Shown: piece by piece, positions 18,012 to 26,087 of the stretch
How positions within the stretch are numbered: position 1 is the first letter of the stretch
How the letters are laid out: each line of letters opens with the position of its first letter
DNA from: Tranzscheliella williamsii
Taxonomy: Eukaryota > Basidiomycota > Ustilaginomycetes > Ustilaginales > Ustilaginaceae
Reading direction: 5' to 3'
Assembly: GCA_023212725.1 (NCBI GenBank)
Contig: JALBYF010000043.1
Span: 62,001-126,000 of the forward strand
Length of the DNA stretch: 64,000 bases
Notes under the pieces: model-generated
Told to the model about the DNA's origin: nothing
What the model saw: only the letters and a program-made list of their open reading frames with translations
Database searches by the model: none
Translations under genes and position numbers: made by a program

Positions 18012-19559
18012 TTAGCAACATCCAGGGCACACGTGGAGATGTTCGTGTACAAAGGTGTCGCACTCGAGGCAAAAGTGGTGGTCGCAGCGGGTGCAGCGGT
18101 ATCGGGACGAGGCGGAGAGGCCGGCGTCCTCGAGCGCCTTGCTGGTCGCAGCTGTTTTCGGGGCGGTGCTGTTGCGTTTCGGAGCGGTGCTGGTACCGTT
18201 GCTGATGTCGTCCGACGGCTTAGGGGGAAAGTCGAGGTTACAAGCAAAGCAGGCGGGGCTGGTGTCGGTAGTGACCGCGTCCCATGGCACCGAGACCCAG
18301 TTGGGGACGGGAAAGAGGTGGTGGTAGGAGCGCGCCAGGTGGGTGCTCATGACAATGGTGATGCCACAGACCGGACAGTCGGTCGGCACGTCGCACACTT
18401 TGACGCCACAGCGCGGACAGAGGTATCCGCTGCCGCGCGAGCGCGAGTGGCAGGCGCACAGCGTCGGTGTTGCATGGGCTGGCAGCCGCAGCGGGAAGGC
18501 CATCTGCAGCAAATCCACCCCCGCCTGCTCTTCGTCTTCCTCGCCCTCATCCTCAGCAAGGCGCGACTGCCCACCCCGAGGCTTGCGCCGCCGGATGCCT
18601 TCGACAGCAGGCGGAGGGATCAGCTCGAAAAGTGAGTCGTGAAAGTGGCCTTCGTTGAGTGCTACACTAAAGGTACCCCCAGTGCGCGTGCAGACGTCCT
18701 TGAATACCTTGACCTCGGCCGCCAGATGCACGATCGAGACGCGGATCTTGTCCTTGACCAGCGTGTTGACCGTATCGTGGATATTACCCGGGTCGCAGGT
18801 GGTCAGACTGCCAAAGATCGCCAGGATTTCACGCGAATTCGAGGCCGGCAAGTGCACCAGACTGCTGCGCGCCATTTCCAGAGCGTTTTGCAGGCTTGGC
18901 TCTCCGCGCGGCTCCAGCTTACGCTTGTTGGAGAGCGAGGCGGTATGGTCCACCGTGTTGCCGCCCATCATAGCGAGGCGCTCGGCAATGCCCTGCCGTG
19001 TACCAATAATGGAGAGTTGCCCGATCGGGTTCTGGTCAAAGTACTCGGAGACAAACTGGCGTGCATACTGCAGCGTCACCTCGAAGCGGTTGGGCCGCAT
19101 GTCCTTTTCCAGCATGCTTGCTGATAGGTCGACGAGCAGCACCAGGTGACGTATGATACCCCTCTGTACAGGCGCCACATCTTTCAACACGCGCCGTCGC
19201 TTGGAGCCTTCAATCATGCTGCGAACCGCCCCCTCAAGCGACCCAGACTCATCCTCTGCTACTGCATCCCAGGACCTTTTGTAAGTCGCTTCCCATGAAT
19301 AGCCATTGTCCTTCGACTTGGATTTGGAGCTGGCGGCAAGCTTGGCCATGGAGGAAGACGCGGCGGCCGAGGCCGCCGACTTGCCGTCTAGCGCCGCCGA
19401 TGGTCGGCCAGCTGCACCGCGGAGGGCCGCACCCAGCCGCGGCAGAGCTGGCGCAGACCTGTATTCGTCACCGCTGTCGTCGTCATCTAAGAAATCTTCG
19501 GCCTCGTCTCCGTCCGCTGCGTCGTCCACATACTCGTCATCTCGTATGCGTGGGGGCAT
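18012..19559 (-). CDS. SSL1: TFIIH core subunit Ssl1 (p44/GTF2H2)
   Basis: About 515 residues from MPPRIRDDEYVDD. The N-terminal 90 residues are acidic and Ser/Ala-rich. A Ssl1-type von Willebrand A domain follows (IIRHLVLLVDLSASMLEKDMRP, MIDAS-like DLSAS; IGQLSIIGTRQGIAERL; SNSREILAIFGSLTTCDPG). The C-terminal third has two zinc-binding parts: CACHSRSRGSGYLCPRCG-x8-CPVCG, and the RING-like C4 set CFAC...RCTRCDHHFCLECD...HVCPGCC. In TFIIH, p44 binds and stimulates the XPD/Rad3 helicase in transcription initiation and nucleotide excision repair. The basic segment IRRRKPRGGQSR plus acidic EDEGEEDEEQ between the two parts looks species-specific. Confidence 0.95.
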   Translation of the reverse strand: MPPRIRDDEYVDDAADGDEAEDFLDDDDSGDEYRSAPALPRLGAALRGAAGRPSAALDGKSAASAAASSSMAKLAASSKSKSKDNGYSWEATYKRSWDAVAEDESGSLEGAVRSMIEGSKRRRVLKDVAPVQRGIIRHLVLLVDLSASMLEKDMRPNRFEVTLQYARQFVSEYFDQNPIGQLSIIGTRQGIAERLAMMGGNTVDHTASLSNKRKLEPRGEPSLQNALEMARSSLVHLPASNSREILAIFGSLTTCDPGNIHDTVNTLVKDKIRVSIVHLAAEVKVFKDVCTRTGGTFSVALNEGHFHDSLFELIPPPAVEGIRRRKPRGGQSRLAEDEGEEDEEQAGVDLLQMAFPLRLPAHATPTLCACHSRSRGSGYLCPRCGVKVCDVPTDCPVCGITIVMSTHLARSYHHLFPVPNWVSVPWDAVTTDTSPACFACNLDFPPKPSDDISNGTSTAPKRNSTAPKTAATSKALEDAGLSASSRYRCTRCDHHFCLECDTFVHEHLHVCPGCC

Positions 19560-19678
19560 GGTCACCCACGGTCACAGAGCATATGTGACGCAGTAGGCCT
19601 CGTAAGCTGCCGGCGCCTTCTTGCGGCAGAGGAGGGCGTCCCGTGCGGAGATATCTGGAGGAGAGTGATGAACAGATT

Positions 19679-19712
19679 GGCAATGTAGCCGCAATGTAGC
19701 TGCAATGTAGCC
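19679..19712. repeat. Three tandem 11-bp repeats GCAATGTAGCY
   Basis: GCAATGTAGCC, GCAATGTAGCT and GCAATGTAGCC follow each other without spacers between two divergent genes. Perfect spacing suggests either slippage or a cluster of identical binding sites. Confidence 0.8.
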
Positions 19713-19914
19713 AACAATCAGCTAAGCCTGATCGCTGGATGGCTGTATCGCTGTGAGTGACAAAAGAAGTGGAGTAAAGTCGAGATGTATGACCTAACAT
19801 ACAGGTCATTCGCTGTGTTAGGGCGACGCCATAGACCACCACTCGCACGAAATAAAGGCGCAGTTGTAAGGTCGCGTTGGCAGCTTCGAAGCCTTGAGCG
19901 CGACGGACAACTAC

Positions 19915-19943
19915 CATCATCCATCATCATCCATCATCATCCA
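19915..19943. repeat. CATCATC simple repeat
   Basis: Three copies of a 10-bp unit (CATCATCCAT type) about 90 bases before the start codon of the 20033 gene. Probably microsatellite in the 5' leader. Confidence 0.7.
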
Positions 19944-20032
19944 CTCCTAGTCTCTACCCCTGCTCTCTCCTCTCTCAACAACGCTAGTGTAGATTGGCTT
20001 TGGTACCAGCACAGCGTCTGCCGAGCACCGAT

Positions 20033-21730
20033 ATGAATATGCCTCCGCCTCACGGTCCCGGCGGTCATCCCAGCCATCCTTCACATGCGCCGCCGTCCGC
20101 CTCGCCATCACCGAGCATGCACAGTCGCCCTCATCCGCAGTCGCATCAGTTCGTGCCACAGCAGCAGCAGCAATATATGGACTCGCCTACTCCCTCCTCT
20201 ACGCGGGGGCGCAAACGTAAGCTCACAGCTCAAAACGTCCATCTCGCCCGACGTCCTTCGACGCATGGTGCCCCTGCCCACCCGCACGGTCAACCGCACC
20301 CGCACCATCCACAGGCGCAGCAGCAGAACCAGCATGGCCAACAGCCAGGCGCCTATCCGCCAAGACCCCAGTCCGCTTTTCTTGGGCTCAATTTACCGCC
20401 GACGATCGCGGACGAGCTCCCAGAGTCCGTTGTCGATGATCTCGACCGACTGACACCTCGTGACATTGCCGTGGCACGATACGCGCGCAACCACGAACTG
20501 CTCAGCATGATCTTTGACGCTCGTCGGATCGACACACTGGCGCCCGCGCCTTCTCCATATGCTAACGTCAGCACAGACGATCTCAAGTCTAAGCTAGACA
20601 CTGTCAACGCCGAAGTTTTACAGCTGCAGAGCGACCACGCCAGTAAGTTGCGTAAACTGAAGCACCTGGCTTCGGTCAAGGGCACCGCAGAGGGTGACGG
20701 AGTCGCCGACACGGAGCCTTCCTCCCCAGCGGCTGAGAATGAAGGCGAAGAAGCGTCACAGCATCACGAATGGGCCCAGAATCCATCCAGAGGCAGGATC
20801 CTTGGTTTGGGCTTTGTCACCGCCGAACCGCCCGAAGAGGCGCAGCCCAAAGCGTCCGACACAGAAATGAAACCTGCCGCCGCAAAGCCGTCGGCAGTGC
20901 CAGGCGAGAGTAGCACGGGCGCCTTCGCAGCTGATCCGGACGAAGCAAAGCGGAGACAGGAGGAGCGGGAGGCAATCGAGCGTCTGAATGCCTCGCTCCG
21001 CGTCTCGTCTTCCCCGCCTTCGCAGATTACTGCCGCACCTGCCACACCTGCCGTACCTGCCGCACCAGCTGCGCCAACTGCACCCACTTCTTGCGGCGCT
21101 TTGTCGACTCCTCCCGCCGCTGGCGATGCTGTGCCATCACCTGCGATCCCAGCGGCTGCATCCACGGCGCCGGTGCCTGCGCCCGCTGAGCCGGCTGCGC
21201 CGCCACAGGCAGCGACGAGCGCTTTGGAAGATACGCCAGCGAGGGCAGCTACATCTGCTGACAGCGCCGGCGACGCTGTGTCCGCAGCTACTGTCGAGAC
21301 GGCTGCTCAAGCCACGCTTGCGGCCAGCGATGCTGCCGCCATTCCCGAAACAGCCGTCGCGCCCACCGAGTCGATCCAACCAGTTGGTAGCAGCGCAGAG
21401 CAGGGCTCGGTCCCGACCGGCGTGGAAGCATCGGAGGCTGCTGCCGACATCGACATGCCAGAGGCGGTGCCGGAGGCTGCTGCCGCCACTGATGCGGACC
21501 AGAGTGCTCAGGCTACCGCCGACGGCGCTGCTGCTGCTCAAGCCGCTGCCACAGCCATGGACGTCTCGGACTCCGCTGTCGCGCAGGCCGCGCCCGAGGC
21601 GTCAGAAGAAACCACACCCCACGAAACTACGCTTCCAGCCCCAGCGCAAGCTGCCGCCGTTGAGACGCCCGCCCCGCCTGCTGACCCCGCAGACGTAGCA
21701 GCCCCATCCGAACCCTCTACAGCCCAGTAG
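20033..21730 (+). CDS. Pro/Gln/Ala-rich protein with a short conserved helical core, unknown function
   Basis: About 565 residues from MNMPPPHGPGG. The first 120 residues are His/Pro/Gln-rich with a basic GRKRKLTAQNVHLARRP segment that could be a nuclear localisation signal. The only ordered part is at about 130-220: IADELPESVVDDLDRLTPRDIAVARYARNHELLSMIFDARRID followed by a coiled-coil-like stretch (DLKSKLDTVNAEVLQLQSDHASKLRKLK). The rest is Ala/Pro/Glu-rich repeats. The arrangement (basic patch, short helical module, disordered tail) resembles accessory subunits of chromatin complexes, but that is only a guess from general appearance. I do not recognise the family. Confidence 0.75.
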   Translation: MNMPPPHGPGGHPSHPSHAPPSASPSPSMHSRPHPQSHQFVPQQQQQYMDSPTPSSTRGRKRKLTAQNVHLARRPSTHGAPAHPHGQPHPHHPQAQQQNQHGQQPGAYPPRPQSAFLGLNLPPTIADELPESVVDDLDRLTPRDIAVARYARNHELLSMIFDARRIDTLAPAPSPYANVSTDDLKSKLDTVNAEVLQLQSDHASKLRKLKHLASVKGTAEGDGVADTEPSSPAAENEGEEASQHHEWAQNPSRGRILGLGFVTAEPPEEAQPKASDTEMKPAAAKPSAVPGESSTGAFAADPDEAKRRQEEREAIERLNASLRVSSSPPSQITAAPATPAVPAAPAAPTAPTSCGALSTPPAAGDAVPSPAIPAAASTAPVPAPAEPAAPPQAATSALEDTPARAATSADSAGDAVSAATVETAAQATLAASDAAAIPETAVAPTESIQPVGSSAEQGSVPTGVEASEAAADIDMPEAVPEAAAATDADQSAQATADGAAAAQAAATAMDVSDSAVAQAAPEASEETTPHETTLPAPAQAAAVETPAPPADPADVAAPSEPSTAQ

Positions 21731-22093
21731 ATTGCCGCCCGTCGCGAGCCATCGCCGAAATTTGTCACCCTTACCTGGTTGCCAGCCTGGCCCAGTTAGC
21801 ACTGCTTCCACCTGCGAGAGCCTGTGCAAGAGATAGTTGAGCGACGACGTCGCTATCGCCGCAGCTGAACGACAGTCTAGTAGGACGTCCGCGGCGCCGA
21901 TGCTATGGGCCAGTTTCATCTTGACCGCCTTGATCATAATTCCGGCGGGTTGTATACTGCGATAATTCAAGCTAACTCTTGGTACAGGCAGAAGTTGGCT
22001 TACATGGCCGGATGGGTTATCACTGAATTGCAGAGGGAAACGGCGAGCTACGGGCGGATGTGCAAGGAGGGGCAGGGCGATAGGGGGAGGCGG
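21731..22093. other. Convergent intergenic region
   Basis: 363 bases between the stops of the 20033 gene and NOP53. Only 3' UTR sequence is expected; nothing else was seen. Confidence 0.5.
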
Positions 22094-23530
22094 CTAGGAG
22101 AACTTCTTGTAGTCGTGGGTTTCGTAGGCCTTGGTTTTGAGTGTCTTGCGCTTGGGGTACTGGCGGACGCGGGGTTCGATGATGGCGCGGGCTTGCAACT
22201 TGTGGTAGCGGTCGCGGAAGAGGTTGCCCTCCTGGCGGAGGGTGCGGAGGGACTCGCTGAGTTCGTCGCCGGTCTGGACGTCGAGGTGGTGCTGGGGGAC
22301 GCGGTGGCGGCCGATCTTGGAGCCGGCGAGGCCGGTTTTGAGGAGGGCCGCTTGTTTCTCGAGGCGACGGAGCTCGATGGCTTCGGTGCGCGCGGCGGCG
22401 AGTTTGGCCTGGCGCCGCTTTTCGGCGGGCATGTGCAGGATCGCAGCGGCCTCGATGCGCGCCTGCTTGCGCCGTGCCGCCTCCAACTGCTGCATCCGCG
22501 CCTTGCGCGCGCGCGCCCGTTGCTGCCGCGTCTTGCGCTTCGGCTCGTTTTTCTTGCCCTCGCCCTCCGATCCCGACCTAGCCTCCTCGTCGCTGCCGCT
22601 CGCCGCCTCCTCCCCGCCCGGCGAATCCAGATCCATCCCGCGGTATCTGCGCAGCTCATCGTCCTTCTGGGCTCGCAGCTCCGCCTCGCGCGCAACGATC
22701 GTGGCGAGCTTGGCCTGCCACGCCTGGCGCTCGGCCCGGTCCATCTGCTCAGTGTCTTCGAGACGCTTCTCGATCTCGTACGCCTGTTGGATAAGCTCTT
22801 CGTGCGACTCGAGGTCCGGATTATACGAGGATCCCGGGTGGGGCAGGTCGATGGCGGGGAGCTTGGTCTTCAGGTTGCCGTAGTCATCCTTTCTAAGCGT
22901 CTTGGGCACGTGGACGGTGGGCTTGACGACCAATGTCGAAGAGAGCCAGTCATCATCACTGCTGCTCGCTCTGGACTTGGACTTGCCCTTGCCGTTGGAA
23001 CCAGCCGAGACAGCAGCAGCCGAGCAAGAGGCAGCAGGCGCGGCGCTGTCCCATACGTCGTAGACGCCAGCCAACGTCTTGTTGACGACGTCGGAACTCT
23101 GCTCGGCCATGGCGGAGGGGTCGGCTTCGGCCGCAGATGCCAATCGCTGCCGGCCGACCATACGCCTCAGCTTGGCTTCGAGTTTTCTGTCGACGCCCTG
23201 GGTTTTGGCAGTGCCAGGCTGCTGCTTCCGGTTGGGCCGCACAATGGCAGCATGGCCGAGCTTCTTTTCCAGGATCTCGAGGCTCTTGAGCGGCTTTTTG
23301 CCGCGCGCCTGCTTGGCAAGCGGCGTCTCCTGACCACCTCTGTCCTCCACGAACAGGGCATCGGCAGCGGCCTCGCGGAGCGGGTCGCGCTGCTCCTCGA
23401 GAAACTGCTCGGTGCTGGTCAGGTCAATGTTCTTCCTCCACGCCTTCTTGCCCTTCCGTGAGGCCTGGCTGGGCTGGGCCGGCTGGCCAAGACTGTTTGC
23501 CGCCTTCTTGGCAGTGCGTGTGGGCGCCAT
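22094..23530 (-). CDS. NOP53: Ribosome biogenesis protein Nop53
   Basis: About 478 residues from MAPTRTAKKAANS; the open frame runs 41 codons further upstream but family similarity begins at this ATG. Recognisable Nop53/GLTSCR2 blocks: KGKKAWRKNIDLTSTEQFLEEQRD near the N-terminus, the VEDRGG segment, LGHAAIVRPNRKQQPG-type basic stretch, PGSSYNPDLESHEELIQQAYEIEKR in the centre, a long acidic/basic coiled region, and the C-terminal RHRVPQHHLDVQTGDELSESLRTL and GNLFRDRYHKLQARAIIEPRV. In yeast, Nop53 recruits the Mtr4-exosome to pre-60S particles through an N-terminal arch-interacting motif during 5.8S rRNA processing. It acts in the nucleolus. Confidence 0.93.
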   Translation of the reverse strand: MAPTRTAKKAANSLGQPAQPSQASRKGKKAWRKNIDLTSTEQFLEEQRDPLREAAADALFVEDRGGQETPLAKQARGKKPLKSLEILEKKLGHAAIVRPNRKQQPGTAKTQGVDRKLEAKLRRMVGRQRLASAAEADPSAMAEQSSDVVNKTLAGVYDVWDSAAPAASCSAAAVSAGSNGKGKSKSRASSSDDDWLSSTLVVKPTVHVPKTLRKDDYGNLKTKLPAIDLPHPGSSYNPDLESHEELIQQAYEIEKRLEDTEQMDRAERQAWQAKLATIVAREAELRAQKDDELRRYRGMDLDSPGGEEAASGSDEEARSGSEGEGKKNEPKRKTRQQRARARKARMQQLEAARRKQARIEAAAILHMPAEKRRQAKLAAARTEAIELRRLEKQAALLKTGLAGSKIGRHRVPQHHLDVQTGDELSESLRTLRQEGNLFRDRYHKLQARAIIEPRVRQYPKRKTLKTKAYETHDYKKFS

Positions 23531-24430
23531 GTCTGCTTCTGCGTGCGTAACGCCGGGCTTGATCCAAGTGACAGCAGCTGGCAAGAACGGAAAGATAGGC
23601 GCGGGGTATGAGAGGAGGGGGCTCAGAGCTTCGACCCTGAACGCAGCTAACAAGTCGCGGCCACTTTCCTGCAGCCAAGCCAGTCACTTTTTCTTTCTTC
23701 GCAAACACCTGAAATAACGTAAAATGAAAAATTTCCAGGCGAAAGGATACAGCGACGGGATTCTTACTAGCGCGACCACTCTTTCCCGATACCCGATCCC
23801 TTGCGAAACAATCTCACACCGAATCTGTCGGTCTAATGCTGCTTTTATTGGTGCAGTAGCAACACTCGTTGTAGTTGTCGTGGTGACTGTCTGCAAATGG
23901 GGGTTGCACTAAACGAGTGGCACAATCCTGCCGTAGGACCCTCCTCTGATGCCAGCGGCCTTCCAGATGAACGCTCATAGATTCGCCTCTGGGAGCTTGA
24001 CTTACTCTGCCATGGTCAGAGCGCGTGCGGGCAAAGAAGGGATCGGGGTGAGATTGTTTCGCACAGGATCGGCTATCGGAGAAATTTGATCGCACTAGTA
24101 AAAGTTAGATCGGCGGTGGAACAATTCCCGTTTCGAGCCAGAATTTCCGAAAGCCAAAAAAAAGGATCGTTTCAGGGAAGCCGACAAAAAGTCGAGAAAG
24201 GGTTGTGAGTGCGTCGTGAGAGAGTGAACGGAGTGAGCGAGGTGAAGGTGAGCTTCAGCCTCAGCATCGTCCTGGACTTGAACGCGGCGAGGTGTACGGC
24301 AAGAGCTGCACATTGCACTCCTTTTCGCTCTACAACTTTCTCTTGACGCGAATCGCCTCCAGCTCATTGGCATCGTCCTTATTACGACCAAATCAGTCAG
24401 GCCGCTACAGAGCACACTGCATTGACCGCC
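23531..24430. other. Divergent intergenic region
   Basis: 900 bases between NOP53 (minus) and the Yar1-like gene (plus), two ribosome-assembly genes back to back. It is less GC-rich than the genes, with A/T runs near 23700 and 24155. Open frames here are short and unrecognisable. Confidence 0.5.
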
Positions 24431-25099
24431 ATGTCGGAGAAGTCGGCCGTGTTGAGTCGCGACCAGATTGACGATCTGCTGCTGTGTGCCAGGTACGGCG
24501 ACCTTGGCGAGCTGCAGGGGGTGCTGGCGCCGCTGCTGGGAGGAGCCGAGCCGGGGGCAACGACGGCGCTGGTGGCGAGCGTCAAGAACGACGACGGCAA
24601 CACGCTGCTGCACTACGCGTGCGCCAACGGCCATCTCGAGGTGGTAGAGTACTTGCTGCCTGTGGCCGACCTGGATCTGCTCCTGGCGCAGAATGTGTCG
24701 GGCAATACGGCGCTGCACTGGGCGGGGCTCAACGGGCATCTGCCCGTCGTCACCGCACTCGTAGCCGCTATCGAGGCACTCGAGCGCCAGCATCCCGACC
24801 AGGCGCGCAAGCTCAACCTCGTCCTCCACCCCACCACCTCAGCACAGCACGACGCACTGCCCCAGCAGAACCCCTCACAACCCCCCTCCGACGGCTCAGA
24901 TCGAAAGCTCTGGGACGTGCGCAACAACGCAGGCAGAGGCCCCATGAGCGAGGCCCAGATGTCCCACCAGGAGGCCGTCGTCAAGTACCTCCTCGAACGC
25001 ATGATCGACGGCCCCGAAGACCCCGCCCCCCACCCCCCCCCCGACCCAGCCCAGCCCAGCGTAGAGCAGCAGGCCGCCGCCCTCAAAATCCAAGACTAG
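24431..25099 (+). CDS. YAR1: Ankyrin-repeat protein, Yar1-like Rps3 chaperone
   Basis: 222 residues from MSEKSAVLSRDQID. Ankyrin repeats: DDLLLCARYGDLGELQGVL, DGNTLLHYACANGHLEVVEYLL and SGNTALHWAGLNGHLPVVTALV. The C-terminal part KLWDVRNNAGRGPMSEAQ followed by a helix (EAVVKYLLERM) and a Pro-rich acidic tail is consistent with Yar1, which in yeast binds ribosomal protein Rps3 and guards it until assembly. A location next to NOP53 fits a ribosome-assembly role. The homology is good at the repeat level; assignment to Yar1 rather than another small ankyrin protein rests on length and repeat position. A Pro-rich low-complexity stretch near the end is unusual. Confidence 0.8.
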   Translation: MSEKSAVLSRDQIDDLLLCARYGDLGELQGVLAPLLGGAEPGATTALVASVKNDDGNTLLHYACANGHLEVVEYLLPVADLDLLLAQNVSGNTALHWAGLNGHLPVVTALVAAIEALERQHPDQARKLNLVLHPTTSAQHDALPQQNPSQPPSDGSDRKLWDVRNNAGRGPMSEAQMSHQEAVVKYLLERMIDGPEDPAPHPPPDPAQPSVEQQAAALKIQD

Positions 25100-26087
25100 C
25101 CGCGCCGCTCCCTATAGCCAACCGCAGCTCCTCTTTTCCTGTACTTTTAGCCTCCTCTGCATGACATAGACTCCTACCTTGGCGCCGTTTGCCAGTCTTA
25201 CTTTGGTGCTCGCACGGCTCCCCTTCACGCACATTGGCAGACTTGGATCTCGCACAGAGACAGAGACTGCGTGCTTATTTCGTGAATAATGGTGCGGGGG
25301 AGTGGCCCGTCAGAGACAGAACGGACAAGTCCCAGGAGGTCGGAACCATGCTCCCGGATCCTACCAGATTTGGTAGTAGGGACACAAGCAAATTTGGTAG
25401 TAGGGACACAAGGGGAGGCGGATGGGAAACCAGTAAGGATCTATCTGACCAGTGTCAGTGTCAGTCACAGTGTGCGAGAGTCGATGGAGCTGGAAAATGT
25501 TGGAATGAGCCCCAACGGAGCGACGGATTCCAGCGCCATCGGTGATCTCCCAGATCATCGGGATATCGGGCACGCTTGGGGCCCCGACGCCCCTATCACT
25601 ATCAATGCCCGGCATCTTCTCCCTCTTCCTTGCTACTCTCGGACCCCTTGCACTCATAGTATATATCTCAGCCACGATACACGCACAGATGTACATACAC
25701 ACACAGTCTCTACCAGATACGAATAAAAGGCAGCGTTGATCGCGACCAAGTATCGTGCGAGACTAGCGCGACCCGAGATCGCGCCAAAGGCGTAACAGAA
25801 AACACAACAAGTGCGCCTCGTTGCTGTTGGGCGTTGCAGCACAGATGAAGGCGTGAGGTGAGGTGGTTTGCCAGCTCAGACGCGCACGCAGCGAGGCCAC
25901 GTGATGCATCGTCCCTTGTTTACCGTTGCACGTCCTGGCTCGCATCCTGACTGCACCGTCACTGGCGTCTCGGTACTTGGCTCGAATCCTTCCATTCCCG
26001 CCTTGTCTACACCACCAGCGTCGTCCCTTTGAACGAGTTCCGATTGCTGCTGGCATACGGTAGTTCCGGCTTGACAGGTATCATACC
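25100..26087. other. Intergenic region before the NTPase-nuclease gene
   Basis: 988 bases with lower GC than the flanking genes. It contains the 24-bp tandem repeat listed separately, and CAGTGTCAGT-type short repeats near 25452. No gene is supported. Confidence 0.45.
25368..25412. repeat. Tandem 24-bp direct repeat
   Basis: The unit ATTTGGTAGTAGGGACACAA(GCAA) occurs at 25368 and again at 25392. The first copy overlaps a perfect inverted repeat CTACCA-GATT-TGGTAG at 25361-25376. A small duplication in a non-coding stretch; no function can be assigned. Confidence 0.85.

Larger units (their letters stand above)
19560..20032. other. Divergent promoter region with short repeats
   Basis: 473 bases between SSL1 (minus) and the 20033 gene (plus). 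It contains the GCAATGTAGC triplet repeat and a CATCATC-type repeat, both listed separately. No gene is supported. Confidence 0.45.

Noticed and set aside
21905..23461. A 518-codon plus-strand frame opposite NOP53
   Set aside because: NOP53 on the minus strand is clearly real; the opposite frame is Leu/Gly/Val-rich shadow.
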